Shown: piece after piece, positions 53,705 to 63,295 of the stretch
Position numbering within the stretch: position 1 is the stretch's first letter
How the letters are laid out: every line of letters begins with the position of its first letter
Assembly: GCF_005491425.1 (NCBI RefSeq)
Contig: NZ_CP028083.1
Span: 3,864,001 to 3,928,000 of the forward strand
DNA from: Lysinibacillus sp. SGAir0095
Lineage (GTDB): Bacteria; Bacillota; Bacilli; Bacillales_A; Planococcaceae
DNA length: 64,000 nt
Reading direction: 5' to 3'
Position numbers and translations under genes: made by a program
The notes under the pieces: generated by a model
What the model was told of the DNA's origin: nothing
Seen by the model: only the letters and a program-made list of their open reading frames with translations
Database searches by the model: none

Positions 53705-54340
53705 CTAGATTTTGAATATCCCTATTAAGATTAAAGCAATTCCTGGCAGGAAAGTAAGTTTCTTCACCCATTTCATATTTCTAAAGATTAAACCTATATT
53801 AATACCTGCTATAACAAAAATGACACTCGAAACTGTTACAACAATTGAGAATAATATAGGCGGCAAATCAATTAAAGCCGCACCGATCCCTGCACCAAAT
53901 GAATCCAAAGACAATGCCAAACCTAGAAATAAGGCTTCAGTGCTTCCAATAGTTCCAGAGCGATCAAAATCGGCTTCTGTAGGTTTTTTTAATATCTTAA
54001 TGATCAGGCCCAGCCGTTTAATCTCTAGATCAACAATTTTAATAGTACTTTTTCGTTTTTCCGAAGTATCCTGGGAAGTTAGGAATTGGTAAAGAACCCA
54101 AATCCCGATTGCTATCAGGATGATTCCACCCACTCTTTCCGCTGCTTCATAGGAGATAAATAATTCGATAATCGAACCAATACCCATTGCCGTTAATAAT
54201 ACAATGAAAGTGCAGGCAAAGATGATCACAAATGATTTAACTGGTATCGTAACCTTACGCATTCCATAAGTTAAGCCGACAGTGAAACTATCAAGACTTA
54301 CTGCAATCCCTAAGAGCAGTAGTGAAAGTAAGTCACTCAT
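53705..54340 (-). CDS. ytaF: YtaF-type sporulation membrane protein (MntP superfamily)
   Basis: A 211-residue membrane protein. The repeated motif, GIAVSLDSFTVGLTYG early and GLALSLDSFGAGIGA later, is that of the MntP/YtaF group. The middle loop DFDRSGTIG is typical of YtaF. It is associated with sporulation but its molecular role is not settled; metal export by analogy with MntP is possible. GAAAGGAG precedes the ATG. Confidence 0.88.
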   Translation of the reverse strand: MSDLLSLLLLGIAVSLDSFTVGLTYGMRKVTIPVKSFVIIFACTFIVLLTAMGIGSIIELFISYEAAERVGGIILIAIGIWVLYQFLTSQDTSEKRKSTIKIVDLEIKRLGLIIKILKKPTEADFDRSGTIGSTEALFLGLALSLDSFGAGIGAALIDLPPILFSIVVTVSSVIFVIAGINIGLIFRNMKWVKKLTFLPGIALILIGIFKI

Positions 54341-54447
54341 TTTTTTCTCCTTTCAGACGTTACTACCCTCTTATCGTATGAACTGACTTTGAAAAGTGTC
54401 CCCTCTTTCACACTACCTCTAGAAATCTACACTAGTTGTTGAACCAT

Positions 54448-55281
54448 TTATTGTGGGAAGGCTTCTTGTTTAGAAACGCGTACCATATTGTCAGGAAAGT
54501 ATTTCTTAAAATACTTCTCTACTTTTACATGTAATTCTTGTTGATACCACTGCGATAATTCATGAGCCTCAAATAATTGAGGCATTCCTAAACGTGCAGA
54601 ACGTTTCCCCATAGAGCCATCGCCAATGCTTAATGTATCAATCCAAATATGATCAACAACTCCTTCTAACATATTGGGGAAATCAGGGGTAAATGGCAAA
54701 GCAGGTGAAATAGAGGCTTGAGTAGGTATTCCCGCATCATGCACTGCCTTTAAAGCTTTTAACCTCAATTTTATACCTGGAGCATATGGAGCAAATATCC
54801 TCTTTATATCTTCTCTGTCTGTTTCAACCGTCATTGAGACAAGAACTTTACTTTTCTCCTTCAACCTTGCTATTAGCTCAATATCCCGTTCAATTAGCGG
54901 ACTTCTTGTTTGAATTTGTAGAAAGTCTGGTGGATCTTCAATCATCGCTTCTAATAATCCTCGCGTTATATTGCTTTTCCTCTCAATTGGTTGATAGGGA
55001 TCTGTTGCAGAGGACATAAATATATTCACAGGGTTATTTTTCTTGCGAAGCTTCTTGATTTCATTCCGATAATTTTCTGCAGCATTTATTTTAATATCCA
55101 CCCATTCTCCCCAGGGAATGTCTTTAAATTTTTGAATCGGCATTTCCCTGACATAACAATAAAGGCAAGAAAAACTACATCCACTATATGGATTAAGAGA
55201 ATGGGTGAATCCAACATCCAAATATCCTTTTGCTTCCGTTAATATTTTTCTGGAAAGTATTTCTTTTAACTGGATATTCAT
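54448..55281 (-). CDS. Radical SAM protein, SplB/Rv2578c-like
   Basis: A 277-residue radical SAM enzyme. The cluster motif is CSFSCLYCYVRE (CxxxCxxC). FMSSATDPYQPIERK and LVSMTVETDREDIKRIFAP follow, typical of the SplB-related group. Unlike true spore photoproduct lyase it lacks the conserved C-terminal Cys region that I could see, so the substrate is uncertain. The ATG at 55281 follows AAGGAG; a longer frame lacks a site. Confidence 0.85.
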   Translation of the reverse strand: MNIQLKEILSRKILTEAKGYLDVGFTHSLNPYSGCSFSCLYCYVREMPIQKFKDIPWGEWVDIKINAAENYRNEIKKLRKKNNPVNIFMSSATDPYQPIERKSNITRGLLEAMIEDPPDFLQIQTRSPLIERDIELIARLKEKSKVLVSMTVETDREDIKRIFAPYAPGIKLRLKALKAVHDAGIPTQASISPALPFTPDFPNMLEGVVDHIWIDTLSIGDGSMGKRSARLGMPQLFEAHELSQWYQQELHVKVEKYFKKYFPDNMVRVSKQEAFPQ

Positions 55282-55471
55282 TTTTATCTCTCCTTTCCAT
55301 TTGCTTTGATCATGAGTACTTTTTATCCATTCTCTTCGATATAACTGATTTAATAGATGTTTCTTTATAGAGTTAATCCTTAGCTTGGTATTTTCTTTTT
55401 GCATTTCACAATTAACTAATTTTTTTAAAGTCACGGTTAATCTAGTTAAAAAATATTAGAGGAATAATAAA

Positions 55472-55513
55472 CAAACCTTGATGCAGTATATGGTAATACT
55501 GCATCAAGGTTTG
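55472..55513 (-). terminator. Terminator after the VOC gene
   Basis: CAAACCTTGATGCAGTAT (55472-55489) pairs with ATACTGCATCAAGGTTTG (55496-55513) without mismatch. A T-rich tail follows on the minus strand. Confidence 0.85.
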
Positions 55514-55554
55514 TATTGATATAGGTGATTTTATACTATTACTTCGTCATGAAG

Positions 55555-55938
55555 TTACTGCTGTATGATTTGAATCAGGTTTCCACATGTATCGTCAAAG
55601 ATGGCTATTTGGATTTCGCCCATTTTTGTCGGTTTCATCGTAAACTTTACACCTTGTTCTACTAATCGGTTGTATTCTGCTTGAATATCCCCAACTCCGA
55701 ACATTGTGACTGGGATACCTTCAGCAAATAACTTTTCTTGATACTCTTTTGCAGCCGGATGGTTATTCGGTTCCAGTAATAGTTCGGTACCCTTTTGGTC
55801 CTCGGGGGAAACTAGCGTTATCCATCTATATTCTCCTGTAGGGACGTCATGCTTTAATTCAAATCCGAGCGTTTCTGAATAAAATTTCAGTGCCTTCTCT
55901 TGGTCTTCTACAAAAATACTCGTAACAATAATTTTCAT
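55555..55938 (-). CDS. VOC family (glyoxalase-like) protein
   Basis: A 127-residue protein of the vicinal oxygen chelate fold. FVEDQEKALKFYSETLGFEL is the N-terminal module, and the C-terminal half ends in FDDTCGNLIQIIQQ with the conserved Gly-Asn. It could bind a small molecule or act as a lyase; the substrate is unknown. AAGGAGG precedes the ATG. The next gene on the strand, an ArsR regulator, is upstream by about 110 bp and may be in the same transcription unit. Confidence 0.85.
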   Translation of the reverse strand: MKIIVTSIFVEDQEKALKFYSETLGFELKHDVPTGEYRWITLVSPEDQKGTELLLEPNNHPAAKEYQEKLFAEGIPVTMFGVGDIQAEYNRLVEQGVKFTMKPTKMGEIQIAIFDDTCGNLIQIIQQ

Positions 55939-56051
55939 ACTGTTTTGGCCTCCTTTGATAGTTATAGTTATAATGCATGGTGTGCTTTACTGATAATCTG
56001 GGTGCAGGCAATTCATCATACACATTTGTCAGAATTGCTGTTCCAATAAAA

Positions 56052-56330
56052 TTATTCTATCCATCCTTTCAACAAATCCTTGAGTGGTTCATTGTTGAAT
56101 ACAAGTACTCGATATTTTCCCTTTCGCTCTGATATGACGAGTCCCGCCTCTTCCAAAATGGAAAGATGTTTTGCAATCGCTTGTCGCGAAATGGAAAGAT
56201 TATGATTCATAATCAATCGTACTGTGAGCTCATACAACGTTTGCTCGTTGCCTTCTTTTAGTTCGTCTAATATTAGCCTTCTAGTCGAGTCGCCTAGTGC
56301 TTTGAAGATTGCGTCTTTGTTCCAATTCAT
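56052..56330 (-). CDS. ArsR family transcriptional regulator, probably leaderless
   Basis: A 92-residue winged-helix regulator. FKALGDSTRRLILDELKEG is followed by SISRQAIAKHLSILEEAGLV, the recognition helix. No metal-binding Cys is present. The start is the ATG at 56330, which begins MNWNKDAIF; the earlier in-frame TTG is the promoter -35 box. The ATG is only 6 bases after the -10, so the message may have no leader. Its neighbour is a VOC protein gene, likely a co-regulated pair. Confidence 0.82.
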   Translation of the reverse strand: MNWNKDAIFKALGDSTRRLILDELKEGNEQTLYELTVRLIMNHNLSISRQAIAKHLSILEEAGLVISERKGKYRVLVFNNEPLKDLLKGWIE

Positions 56331-56336
56331 CTCTTG

Positions 56337-56387
56337 AGTATAAGCAACTATTTGGTTGCTTGTCAAACATAAGAAACTATTTGGTTG
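56337..56387 (-). promoter_or_regulatory. Promoter and operator repeats of the arsR gene
   Basis: On the minus strand TTGACA (56361-56366) and TATACT (56337-56342) are 18 bp apart. AACTATTTGGTTG occurs twice (56346-56358 and 56375-56387), 29 bp apart. The first also makes AAGCAAC...GTTGCTT inverted arms between the -35 and -10. Self-repression is the natural reading. Confidence 0.7.
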
Positions 56388-56447
56388 TGTATGATTTTAG
56401 CTTTGCTTTTATCGATACAAACGCAATAATCTATATTAGTTTGAATA

Positions 56448-56493
56448 TAAAAAATCGTATTTAAAAGGAGATAGTATCCTTTTAAATACGATT
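56448..56493 (-). terminator. Terminator after glmS
   Basis: AATCGTATTTAAAAGGA (56453-56469) pairs with TCCTTTTAAATACGATT (56477-56493). The 17-bp stem is perfect and a T run follows on the minus strand. Confidence 0.9.
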
Positions 56494-56537
56494 ATCTATT
56501 TTAATTAAGATATAATTATTTTAAGTCTAGTCTAGTC

Positions 56538-58343
56538 TTATTCAACCGTAACGGATTTAGCTAGGTTACGTGGTTTATCAACGTCACAGCGACGGTGAAG
56601 TGCTGCATAGTAGCTGATTAGTTGAAGCGGTACTACAGATACAAGTGGTGTTAGTAATTGGTGAACTTTCGGGATGACGAAGCGATCGCCTTCTTCTTCG
56701 ATTCCCTCCATTGAAATAATGCATGCGTTAGCTCCGCGCGCTACGACTTCTTTCACATTACCACGAATATTTAACGACACTTGCTCTTGTGTAGCTAAAG
56801 CAAATACTGGTGTACCCTCTTCGATTAGAGCGATTGTACCGTGCTTTAACTCCCCACCAGCAAAACCTTCTGCTTGAATATAAGAGATTTCTTTTAGTTT
56901 TAACGCACCTTCTGAACTTACATAGAAGTCTAAGTTACGTCCGATGAAGAATGCATTTCGTGCAATTTTTAAATAGTCTTCTGCAATTTGCTCTAGCTCT
57001 TCTTTCGAATCAACCATTGTTTGAATGCCGTTTGCAGCAATCGCTAATTCTTGTTTTAAGTCAAAATCGATTTCTTTCCCTTTTGCTTTCCCTGCAACAT
57101 AAGCAGCAATCGAAAGTACAGCAACCTGTGCCACATATGCTTTCGTTGATGCAACCGCAATCTCGGGACCTGCATGTAATAACAATGTATAGTCCGCTTC
57201 ACGAGAAAGCGTAGACCCCGGTACATTTGTAACTGTTAATGCTGGGTAACCCATTTCTTCTTTTACTTTCACAAGTACTTGACGGCTATCTGCTGTCTCC
57301 CCTGATTGGGAGATGAAGATAAATAATGGCTTTTCAGATAAAAGTGGCATATTATAGCCAAATTCACTTGAAATGTGAACCTCTACTGGAATTCCAGCAA
57401 TTTTTTCGAAATATTGTTTTCCGATTAAACCTGCATGGTAACTAGTTCCTGCCGCAATAATATATAAACGATCCGCTTCTTTAATCGCTTCTAGAATATT
57501 GTCATCAATTGTTAAGTCATCATCAGAATTGCTATATGCTTGGATGATTTTACGAACAACAGCAGGTTGCTCATCCATTTCTTTCAACATGTAATGAGGG
57601 TATGTTCCCTTTTCAATATCACTTGCATCTAGTTCTGCTTTAAATGGTTTACGTTCAACAGGTTTGCCTTCTAGTGTTGAAATTTCAACTTTATCTCTGT
57701 GAACTAATACTACTTCTTTGTCGCGTAGCTCTACGAATTGATCTGTAACTTGCAGCATTGCCATTGCATCTGAAGCAACAACGTTAAAGCCATCTCCCAC
57801 ACCTACTAATAATGGAGATTTGTTTTTTGCTACGTAGATTGTATCCTCATCTTCTTGGTCAAGTAGTGCTAACGCATATGAGCCATGTAATAGGGATAAC
57901 GTTTTACGGAATGCCTCTACTGTTGATAATCCTTCTTTTGCAAATAAATCAACTAGCTGAACAATAACCTCTGTATCTGTATCTGATTTCATTTGAATGC
58001 CTTTAAGGTAAGCTTTTTGCAATAAGTGATAGTTTTCAATTACCCCATTGTGAACTAAAGTATAGCGACCTGTTGTACTTTGATGAGGGTGTGCATTTAA
58101 TTGGTTGGGTACCCCATGAGTTGCCCAACGAGTATGTCCAATTCCAATTGTTGCATCAATATCATCGTCTACGGCTGTACGTAAATCAGCAATACGCCCT
58201 TTTTCCTTAAACACCGTAATTCCTTCGTCGTTGCGAACAGCGATACCAGCTGAGTCATATCCACGGTATTCTAATTTCTCTAATCCTTTTAATAAAATTT
58301 CCTTTGCATCAATTTCACCATTATATCCAACGATTCCACACAT
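56538..58343 (-). CDS. glmS: Glutamine-fructose-6-phosphate aminotransferase (isomerizing)
   Basis: A 601-residue enzyme that makes glucosamine-6-phosphate for cell wall synthesis. The N-terminal glutaminase begins CGIVGYNG with catalytic Cys2. RGYDSAG and GHTRWATHG follow. The C-terminal half holds two SIS sugar isomerase domains ([28 protein letters not shown] at the end). GGAGG precedes the ATG. A ribozyme in the leader controls it; glmM and cdaA lie in the same block as in other Bacillales. Confidence 0.96.
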   Translation of the reverse strand: MCGIVGYNGEIDAKEILLKGLEKLEYRGYDSAGIAVRNDEGITVFKEKGRIADLRTAVDDDIDATIGIGHTRWATHGVPNQLNAHPHQSTTGRYTLVHNGVIENYHLLQKAYLKGIQMKSDTDTEVIVQLVDLFAKEGLSTVEAFRKTLSLLHGSYALALLDQEDEDTIYVAKNKSPLLVGVGDGFNVVASDAMAMLQVTDQFVELRDKEVVLVHRDKVEISTLEGKPVERKPFKAELDASDIEKGTYPHYMLKEMDEQPAVVRKIIQAYSNSDDDLTIDDNILEAIKEADRLYIIAAGTSYHAGLIGKQYFEKIAGIPVEVHISSEFGYNMPLLSEKPLFIFISQSGETADSRQVLVKVKEEMGYPALTVTNVPGSTLSREADYTLLLHAGPEIAVASTKAYVAQVAVLSIAAYVAGKAKGKEIDFDLKQELAIAANGIQTMVDSKEELEQIAEDYLKIARNAFFIGRNLDFYVSSEGALKLKEISYIQAEGFAGGELKHGTIALIEEGTPVFALATQEQVSLNIRGNVKEVVARGANACIISMEGIEEEGDRFVIPKVHQLLTPLVSVVPLQLISYYAALHRRCDVDKPRNLAKSVTVE

Positions 58344-58479
58344 AATATATTAATCCTCCATTTTTAAAGCAATACCAAAAAAGACAAACTAAAAAGAGTG
58401 AGCTTTAGAATACTATGCAGGAATTCTGTCTAATTCCTCTTCATAGGTATAGCTCTATGTTTTGATATTGCTTTTGCTA

Positions 58480-58650
58480 TTTAGTTGCCTTTTCGTTTTT
58501 CTGTCCATAGAATTACTTCTACGTTTTAAAACGAAACTATCGACCGGGCATGCGATCGGGAGGTATCCGCCGAAGATTCGATAATCCTCCACCTCGTCAA
58601 CTAAGGATGAAAACTACCATCCGATTTCCTTAGCTCAGGCGCTATAATTG
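58480..58650 (-). ncRNA. glmS ribozyme
   Basis: On the minus strand the leader contains AATTATA-GCGCC (cleavage between A58643 and G58642 by family rule), GTTGACGAGGTGGAGG, TTATCGAATCTTCGGCGG and TACCTCCCG. These match the core of glmS ribozymes. Glucosamine-6-phosphate would act as cofactor and cut the message. Confidence 0.92.
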
Positions 58651-58701
58651 TTTTCCTTTTTACTTGTATCGCGCTAAACCTTTCCTCCTTACGATGCGCT
58701 A

Positions 58702-58753
58702 GCTTGAAAATTTGAAGAAAACTGGAATATTCTTCAAAATGTTTTTTTCAAGC
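58702..58753 (-). other. Long hairpin at the 5' end of the glmS transcript
   Basis: GCTTGAAAA (58702-58710) pairs with TTTTCAAGC (58745-58753), and TTTGAAGA pairs with TCTTCAAA inside. It starts at the predicted transcript start, upstream of the ribozyme cut. Confidence 0.55.
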
Positions 58754-58759
58754 ACCTTC

Positions 58760-58788
58760 ATCATACAGAATATGCTTCAAATCGTCAA
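58760..58788 (-). promoter_or_regulatory. Sigma-A promoter of glmS
   Basis: TTGACG (58783-58788) and TATGAT (58760-58765) are 17 bp apart on the minus strand. The start would be near 58753. Confidence 0.75.
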
Positions 58789-58882
58789 TCATCCAGTCAT
58801 ATTTCCTAATTTCTGATATATTAATCTCTAATTTCAGCCACTAATTTCAACGATCACCTTCACTTTCATGTTGCCTGAAAAA

Positions 58883-58919
58883 ATCCACTGGAGGCTCAAG
58901 CTGAAAGCATCCAGTGGAT
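58883..58919 (-). terminator. Terminator after yfkM
   Basis: ATCCACTGGA (58883-58892) pairs with TCCAGTGGAT (58910-58919). A T run follows on the minus strand. Confidence 0.85.
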
Positions 58920-58945
58920 AGTTTAATTAGAAAATATAATTTAAA

Positions 58946-59470
58946 CTATAGCTCTTTTTCTTTTAGTAAATTTACGATTTCACGATTGAATGCTGGTAAA
59001 TCCTTTGGTGTACGGCTTGAAACAAGCTGTTTTTGGCATACAAAAACTTCTTCGTCATGGAACTTAGCCCCAGCATTTTCTAAGTCAACTTGAATTGACT
59101 TATAGCCCGTAATATCGCGACCTTCTAAAGATCTGGCTGTAATTAAAAGTTGTGGTCCATGACAAATAGCAAATACCGGTTTCATATCACTCATGAATTT
59201 TTTCGCAAATGCTACAACACGATCATCATCTCTTAATAAGTCCGGCGAGAATCCTCCAGGAATGAATAAAGCATCAAAATCGTCCGGGTTTACGTCATCG
59301 ATTCCATAATCGATTTCTACACGAACTTCTCCCTGTTTTCCTCGAATCGCTTTATTTCCCTCTTTATCAATCGTTACGACTGTATGTCCTGCTTCTTGAA
59401 GTGCTTCCTTGGGACTCGTAAATTCAATATCCTCAAACAAATCAGTAATTAATGTGGCTACTTTTGCCAT
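58946..59470 (-). CDS. yfkM: DJ-1/PfpI family protein (YfkM-like stress protein)
   Basis: A 174-residue protein of the DJ-1/PfpI superfamily. The nucleophile Cys lies in FAICHGPQLLI (near residue 103), with the Glu of LFEDIEFTSP and FIPGGFSPDLLR completing the site. Bacillus YfkM is a general stress protein; deglycase or protease-like activity is debated. It is placed between glmM and glmS, which is unlike the plain Bacillus order. Its own terminator and spacing suggest separate transcription. Confidence 0.82.
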   Translation of the reverse strand: MAKVATLITDLFEDIEFTSPKEALQEAGHTVVTIDKEGNKAIRGKQGEVRVEIDYGIDDVNPDDFDALFIPGGFSPDLLRDDDRVVAFAKKFMSDMKPVFAICHGPQLLITARSLEGRDITGYKSIQVDLENAGAKFHDEEVFVCQKQLVSSRTPKDLPAFNREIVNLLKEKEL

Positions 59471-59546
59471 TTGCTATCACTCCTTTCAAACTTACTATTT
59501 CCCTTTTATAAGACAAATAAACAAAGAAAGAAGGATGTTCAATTAG

Positions 59547-59592
59547 AAAAACCAGTAAACTCGACTGTAGTTAATACAATTGGTTTACTGGT
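59547..59592 (-). terminator. Terminator after glmM
   Basis: ACCAGTAAAC (59551-59560) pairs with GTTTACTGGT (59583-59592), with a T run on the minus strand. Confidence 0.8.
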
Positions 59593-59603
59593 GATATTTT
59601 AAG

Positions 59604-60956
59604 TTATTCAGTTAGCCCTAATTCTTGACGAACAACGTCTGAAATTCGGTTTACGTAGCTTTCACATTCCTCTTCAGTTGCGGCTTCTACCATTACGCGA
59701 ACAAGTGGCTCTGTACCAGATGGTCTTACCAATACTCGTCCATTTCCTGCCATTGCTGCTTCTACTTCTGAAATTGCTTTCGCAACTTTTTCATTTTGTG
59801 TTACAGCATGCTTATCCACTACTCGCACATTCACCAACTTTTGTGGAAATACTTTCATTTCAGCAGCAAGTTCTGATAAACGCTTATCTGTCGCTTTCAT
59901 GATATTGACAAGCTGGATAGCCGTTAATAATCCGTCACCTGTTGTATTGTAGTCCAAAAATACGATATGGCCTGATTGCTCTCCACCGAGGTTGTACTCG
60001 TTTGCTCGCATTTCTTCAACAACATAACGATCTCCAACTGCCGTTTTCACACTTGTCATCCCGTTTTCATCTAGTGCTTTATAGAAGCCTAAGTTACTCA
60101 TAACAGTTGATACAACCGTATTTTTCTTTAAACGACCTTTACTGTTTAAGTATTTACCGATAATGAACATGATTTGATCACCATCGACGATTTGTCCTTT
60201 TTCATCGACTGCAATCAGTCTGTCTCCATCTCCGTCAAATGCCAGACCTACATCAGCTCCACGCTCTAAAACAAGAGCTGCAAGTTTTTCAGGATGCGTT
60301 GACCCAACACCATCATTAATATTTAGCCCATTTGGCGATGAACCCATTGATGAAATATCAGCTTCTAAGTCTGCAAATAGATGTGTAGCTAACTGTGATG
60401 TTGCACCGTGAGCACAATCTAATGCTACATGGATTCCCAAGAAGTCTTCTTCCACCGTTTGCTTTAAGTATGAAAGGTATTTTTGTCCGCCCTCGAAGTA
60501 GTCACTTACCGCGCCTAAATCACCACCGACTGGACGTGGTAACGAATCCTCTTCTTGTTCGAGCAGATTTTCTATCTCAGCTTCCTGAGCATCAGTTAAT
60601 TTAAATCCATCAGGACCGAAAAACTTAATTCCATTATCAGCCACTGGATTATGAGAAGCGGAAATCATAACGCCTGCATCAGCATTCATAACACGTGTTA
60701 GATAAGCTACACCAGGAGTACTGATTACACCTAATCGCATAACTTCTACTCCAATTGAAAGTAGCCCAGAAACTAATGCACCTTCAAGCATATGTCCAGA
60801 AACCCTTGTATCTCGTCCAATTATAACCTTTGGGCGTTCCGTCACATGCTTAGTAAGTACGTACCCACCAACACGACCCAATTTAAATGCTAGTTCAGGT
60901 GTTAACTCTGAATTGGCGACACCACGTACGCCATCAGTTCCGAAATATTTTCCCAT
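59604..60956 (-). CDS. glmM: Phosphoglucosamine mutase
   Basis: A 450-residue mutase that converts glucosamine-6-phosphate to glucosamine-1-phosphate. The phosphoserine loop is [14 protein letters not shown] (near residue 100), the metal loop is [14 protein letters not shown] and the sugar loop [17 protein letters not shown]. The C-terminal [12 protein letters not shown] binds phosphate. The ATG at 60956 follows AAGGAG. Downstream of cdaA-cdaR as in other Firmicutes. Confidence 0.95.
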   Translation of the reverse strand: MGKYFGTDGVRGVANSELTPELAFKLGRVGGYVLTKHVTERPKVIIGRDTRVSGHMLEGALVSGLLSIGVEVMRLGVISTPGVAYLTRVMNADAGVMISASHNPVADNGIKFFGPDGFKLTDAQEAEIENLLEQEEDSLPRPVGGDLGAVSDYFEGGQKYLSYLKQTVEEDFLGIHVALDCAHGATSQLATHLFADLEADISSMGSSPNGLNINDGVGSTHPEKLAALVLERGADVGLAFDGDGDRLIAVDEKGQIVDGDQIMFIIGKYLNSKGRLKKNTVVSTVMSNLGFYKALDENGMTSVKTAVGDRYVVEEMRANEYNLGGEQSGHIVFLDYNTTGDGLLTAIQLVNIMKATDKRLSELAAEMKVFPQKLVNVRVVDKHAVTQNEKVAKAISEVEAAMAGNGRVLVRPSGTEPLVRVMVEAATEEECESYVNRISDVVRQELGLTE

Positions 60957-61035
60957 TACTTTTCTCTCCTTCAATGCTAGACATTCCATGCTTCATATAC
61001 AAAATCTTATCCTTTAAAGATTCTAAGAAATACAC

Positions 61036-62136
61036 TTAAGAATTTGTATCTGTATTGTTTTCTTCGTCAGCAGGTGTTTCTTCTTCTGGAGTTGTCTCTC
61101 CAGTATTTGTTCCTTCTTCTACTACTTCTTCTTCTGGTTCTGTTCGTCCTGGCACAGGTTCTTGTCCATCTGCATTTTCATCCTCTGTTTCGGTTACTGC
61201 CTTAGTAACATTAGCTTGTACCTCAATGGTATTTTTTGAAACCTTCGTTACTCCATTTGGTAGAGGTACTTTCACTTCATAGGCACCAGATTTTTGAATT
61301 TCTGATATGTCAAATTCTACTTCTAACCTTGTGATAGGGTCAATAATTGATTTTGGACCAAACACTTCAATGACTTTCGTCTGAGAGGTTATGCTATTGA
61401 TTGTAACCCCATCCATTGGTGTTCCTGTTTGCCTTATGGTTAGAGGTACTTTTCGACTATACTCTTTCACATCAACATTCACTTTAACTATCTCAGGGTC
61501 AATAGTCACATCTAGCTTGTTCAAGCTACTGTCAAGTACTTTCACATTCGCTTCTTTACTAAATGAATTTGTAATTCCTTCTTCACTATTGACCGTTGCT
61601 TTTACAAAACTAATACTTTCAATTACACTTTTAGCACCCGTAACAAAAACAGTGCTTGGCTCTGCTGTCATGCCAACTAGCTCGTAACCTTCTGCTATTA
61701 GACTGTTATTTATCTCTGGTTCTATTTTCACTTCTTCTGTTACTTTTTCCTCTATGCTAATATCAATGACTTTAGGATCAATGGTCACATCTAATTTAGG
61801 TGAAAAGTTTTCATGTTGAATTGTAACACTATGCTCACCTATTAGCAGTGAATTTAAGTCAACGAACACCTTAAAGTCTTTTGTTAACTTTGTTTTTAAT
61901 ACAATTTGCATCGGACCTTCGATTGTAACATCGACTGTTTCAGGTAACCCTGAAACAATTAGATTTTCAGTATCATAATAAACCTCTAGTGGAACATCTG
62001 TAATAATATCCATTTGTGGACTTGACGGAGAGGTTTGCCCGTCATCTAATTGAGCTTTCGCGTAAAAGAACAGTAAGAGGGCTAAAATGAGGGCTGTTAC
62101 ACGTAATGCCCAATAACTATCAAATAGTTTATCCAT
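61036..62136 (-). CDS. cdaR: CdaR, regulator of the c-di-AMP synthase (YbbR domains)
   Basis: A 366-residue membrane-anchored protein. One N-terminal membrane helix (about 9-25) is followed by three or four YbbR repeats with the PxxVxVxGP pattern (for instance SGLPETVDVTIEGP, and TSQTKVIEVFGPKS). The C-terminus is a Thr/Glu-rich tail. CdaR binds CdaA and modulates c-di-AMP synthesis. Its ATG at 62136 follows GGAGGGGG and overlaps the end of cdaA by 8 bases. Confidence 0.92.
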   Translation of the reverse strand: MDKLFDSYWALRVTALILALLLFFYAKAQLDDGQTSPSSPQMDIITDVPLEVYYDTENLIVSGLPETVDVTIEGPMQIVLKTKLTKDFKVFVDLNSLLIGEHSVTIQHENFSPKLDVTIDPKVIDISIEEKVTEEVKIEPEINNSLIAEGYELVGMTAEPSTVFVTGAKSVIESISFVKATVNSEEGITNSFSKEANVKVLDSSLNKLDVTIDPEIVKVNVDVKEYSRKVPLTIRQTGTPMDGVTINSITSQTKVIEVFGPKSIIDPITRLEVEFDISEIQKSGAYEVKVPLPNGVTKVSKNTIEVQANVTKAVTETEDENADGQEPVPGRTEPEEEVVEEGTNTGETTPEEETPADEENNTDTNS

Positions 62137-62965
62137 TTCTTTTCCCCCTCCAAGTCCACTTAGAGGCAAAATCCGAATCTTGTTCAGGTCCAAACCACAA
62201 TTTTCTTAATTGTGTTTCGAATTCCTCTATTGATAGATTTCGATATAAATTACCGTTACGAGTTAAGCTGATAGCCCCAGTTTCTTCTGAGACAACAATT
62301 GTAATTGCATCCGTAACTTCACTTAAGCCAACTGCTGCTCGGTGACGCGTTCCTAGTTCTTTTGAAATAAAAGTACTTTCCGATAATGGTAAATAACAAG
62401 CAGCCGAAATAACTTTATCTTTTTGTACTATCACTGCACCGTCATGTAGTGGTGTGTTAGGTATGAAAATATTAATTAGTAATTCTGAAGTAATTTCTGC
62501 ATTTAATTTAATTCCAGTTTCAATATATTCTGTTAAGCCCGTTTCATTTTCAATTGAAATAAGGGCACCTATTCGTCGTTTTGCCATATAGCTTACAGCC
62601 TTTTTCATTGCTTCTACTAAACGTGTTTGTTCATCTTCCAATTGCCCGGTTGAACGCTGAAAAATCTTTCCTCGACCTAATTGCTCCAATGCTCTTCTTA
62701 TTTCAGGAGTAAAGATAATTATGATGGCTAAAAAACCGTAGTCAATTATTTCTTGCAGGAACCAACCGAGGGTATCTAAACCGAAAACGACAGTTGCGAA
62801 CCTGGCAAAGATAATGACAAATATCCCTTTTAATAACTGAACAGCCTTCGTTCCTTTAATGAGGGTTAATAATTTATAAATTACGTACCAAACTAATAGT
62901 ACATCTAATATGCTAAACACAATATTTACAGGCGTAAAGTCTGTAAATTGCTCAATAATTTGCAT
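62129..62965 (-). CDS. cdaA: Diadenylate cyclase CdaA
   Basis: A 278-residue enzyme that makes c-di-AMP from ATP. Three N-terminal membrane helices are followed by the DAC domain, with DGA (175-177) and RHR (207-209 in GTRHR) as the catalytic motifs. GGGGG lies ahead of the ATG. It is in an operon with cdaR and probably glmM. c-di-AMP controls osmolyte uptake and potassium, which links this gene to opuCA in the same window. Confidence 0.95.
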   Translation of the reverse strand: MQIIEQFTDFTPVNIVFSILDVLLVWYVIYKLLTLIKGTKAVQLLKGIFVIIFARFATVVFGLDTLGWFLQEIIDYGFLAIIIIFTPEIRRALEQLGRGKIFQRSTGQLEDEQTRLVEAMKKAVSYMAKRRIGALISIENETGLTEYIETGIKLNAEITSELLINIFIPNTPLHDGAVIVQKDKVISAACYLPLSESTFISKELGTRHRAAVGLSEVTDAITIVVSEETGAISLTRNGNLYRNLSIEEFETQLRKLWFGPEQDSDFASKWTWRGKRNG

Positions 62966-63200
62966 GTGGCATCCCCCACTTTTTCCTTGCTATTTCATTT
63001 ATATCAATTACATCACGGTGTTATTACGCAAAAACGGAAAATTGTTAAACAATAAAAATCAATTGGATAAAATGATTGCTAGTACTATTATTACCTAATT
63101 AATGCAATAAATATATGCAGCCTTCAACCTTATCAGGCTGTCAAATTCCCGTTAAACGAATTTTGGGAAGCATCTAACTCTTACTTATTTTGATAAAAAT

Positions 63201-63209
63201 AGTATACCA
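63201..63209 (-). promoter_or_regulatory. Possible extended -10 promoter of cdaA
   Basis: TGGTATACT (minus strand) gives TG-N-TATACT with no strong -35. The region 62966-63230 has no gene and includes a small CAGCCT...AGGCTG hairpin. Confidence 0.35.
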
Positions 63210-63239
63210 TAATTCATACATATAAAGCTTTTATCAAGC

Positions 63240-63275
63240 AAAAAGTCTACTCCTAAAGAGTAGACTTTTTGCTTT
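63240..63275 (-). terminator. Terminator after rsiW
   Basis: AAAAAGTCTACTC pairs with GAGTAGACTTTTT (63258-63270); on the minus strand TTTTTG follows. Confidence 0.8.
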
Positions 63276-63295
63276 TCTTATTTGATGGGGATACC

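Noticed and set aside
56331..56366. Upstream TTG start for the second ArsR protein
   Set aside because: This TTG is part of the TTGACA -35 box, so it cannot be in the message.
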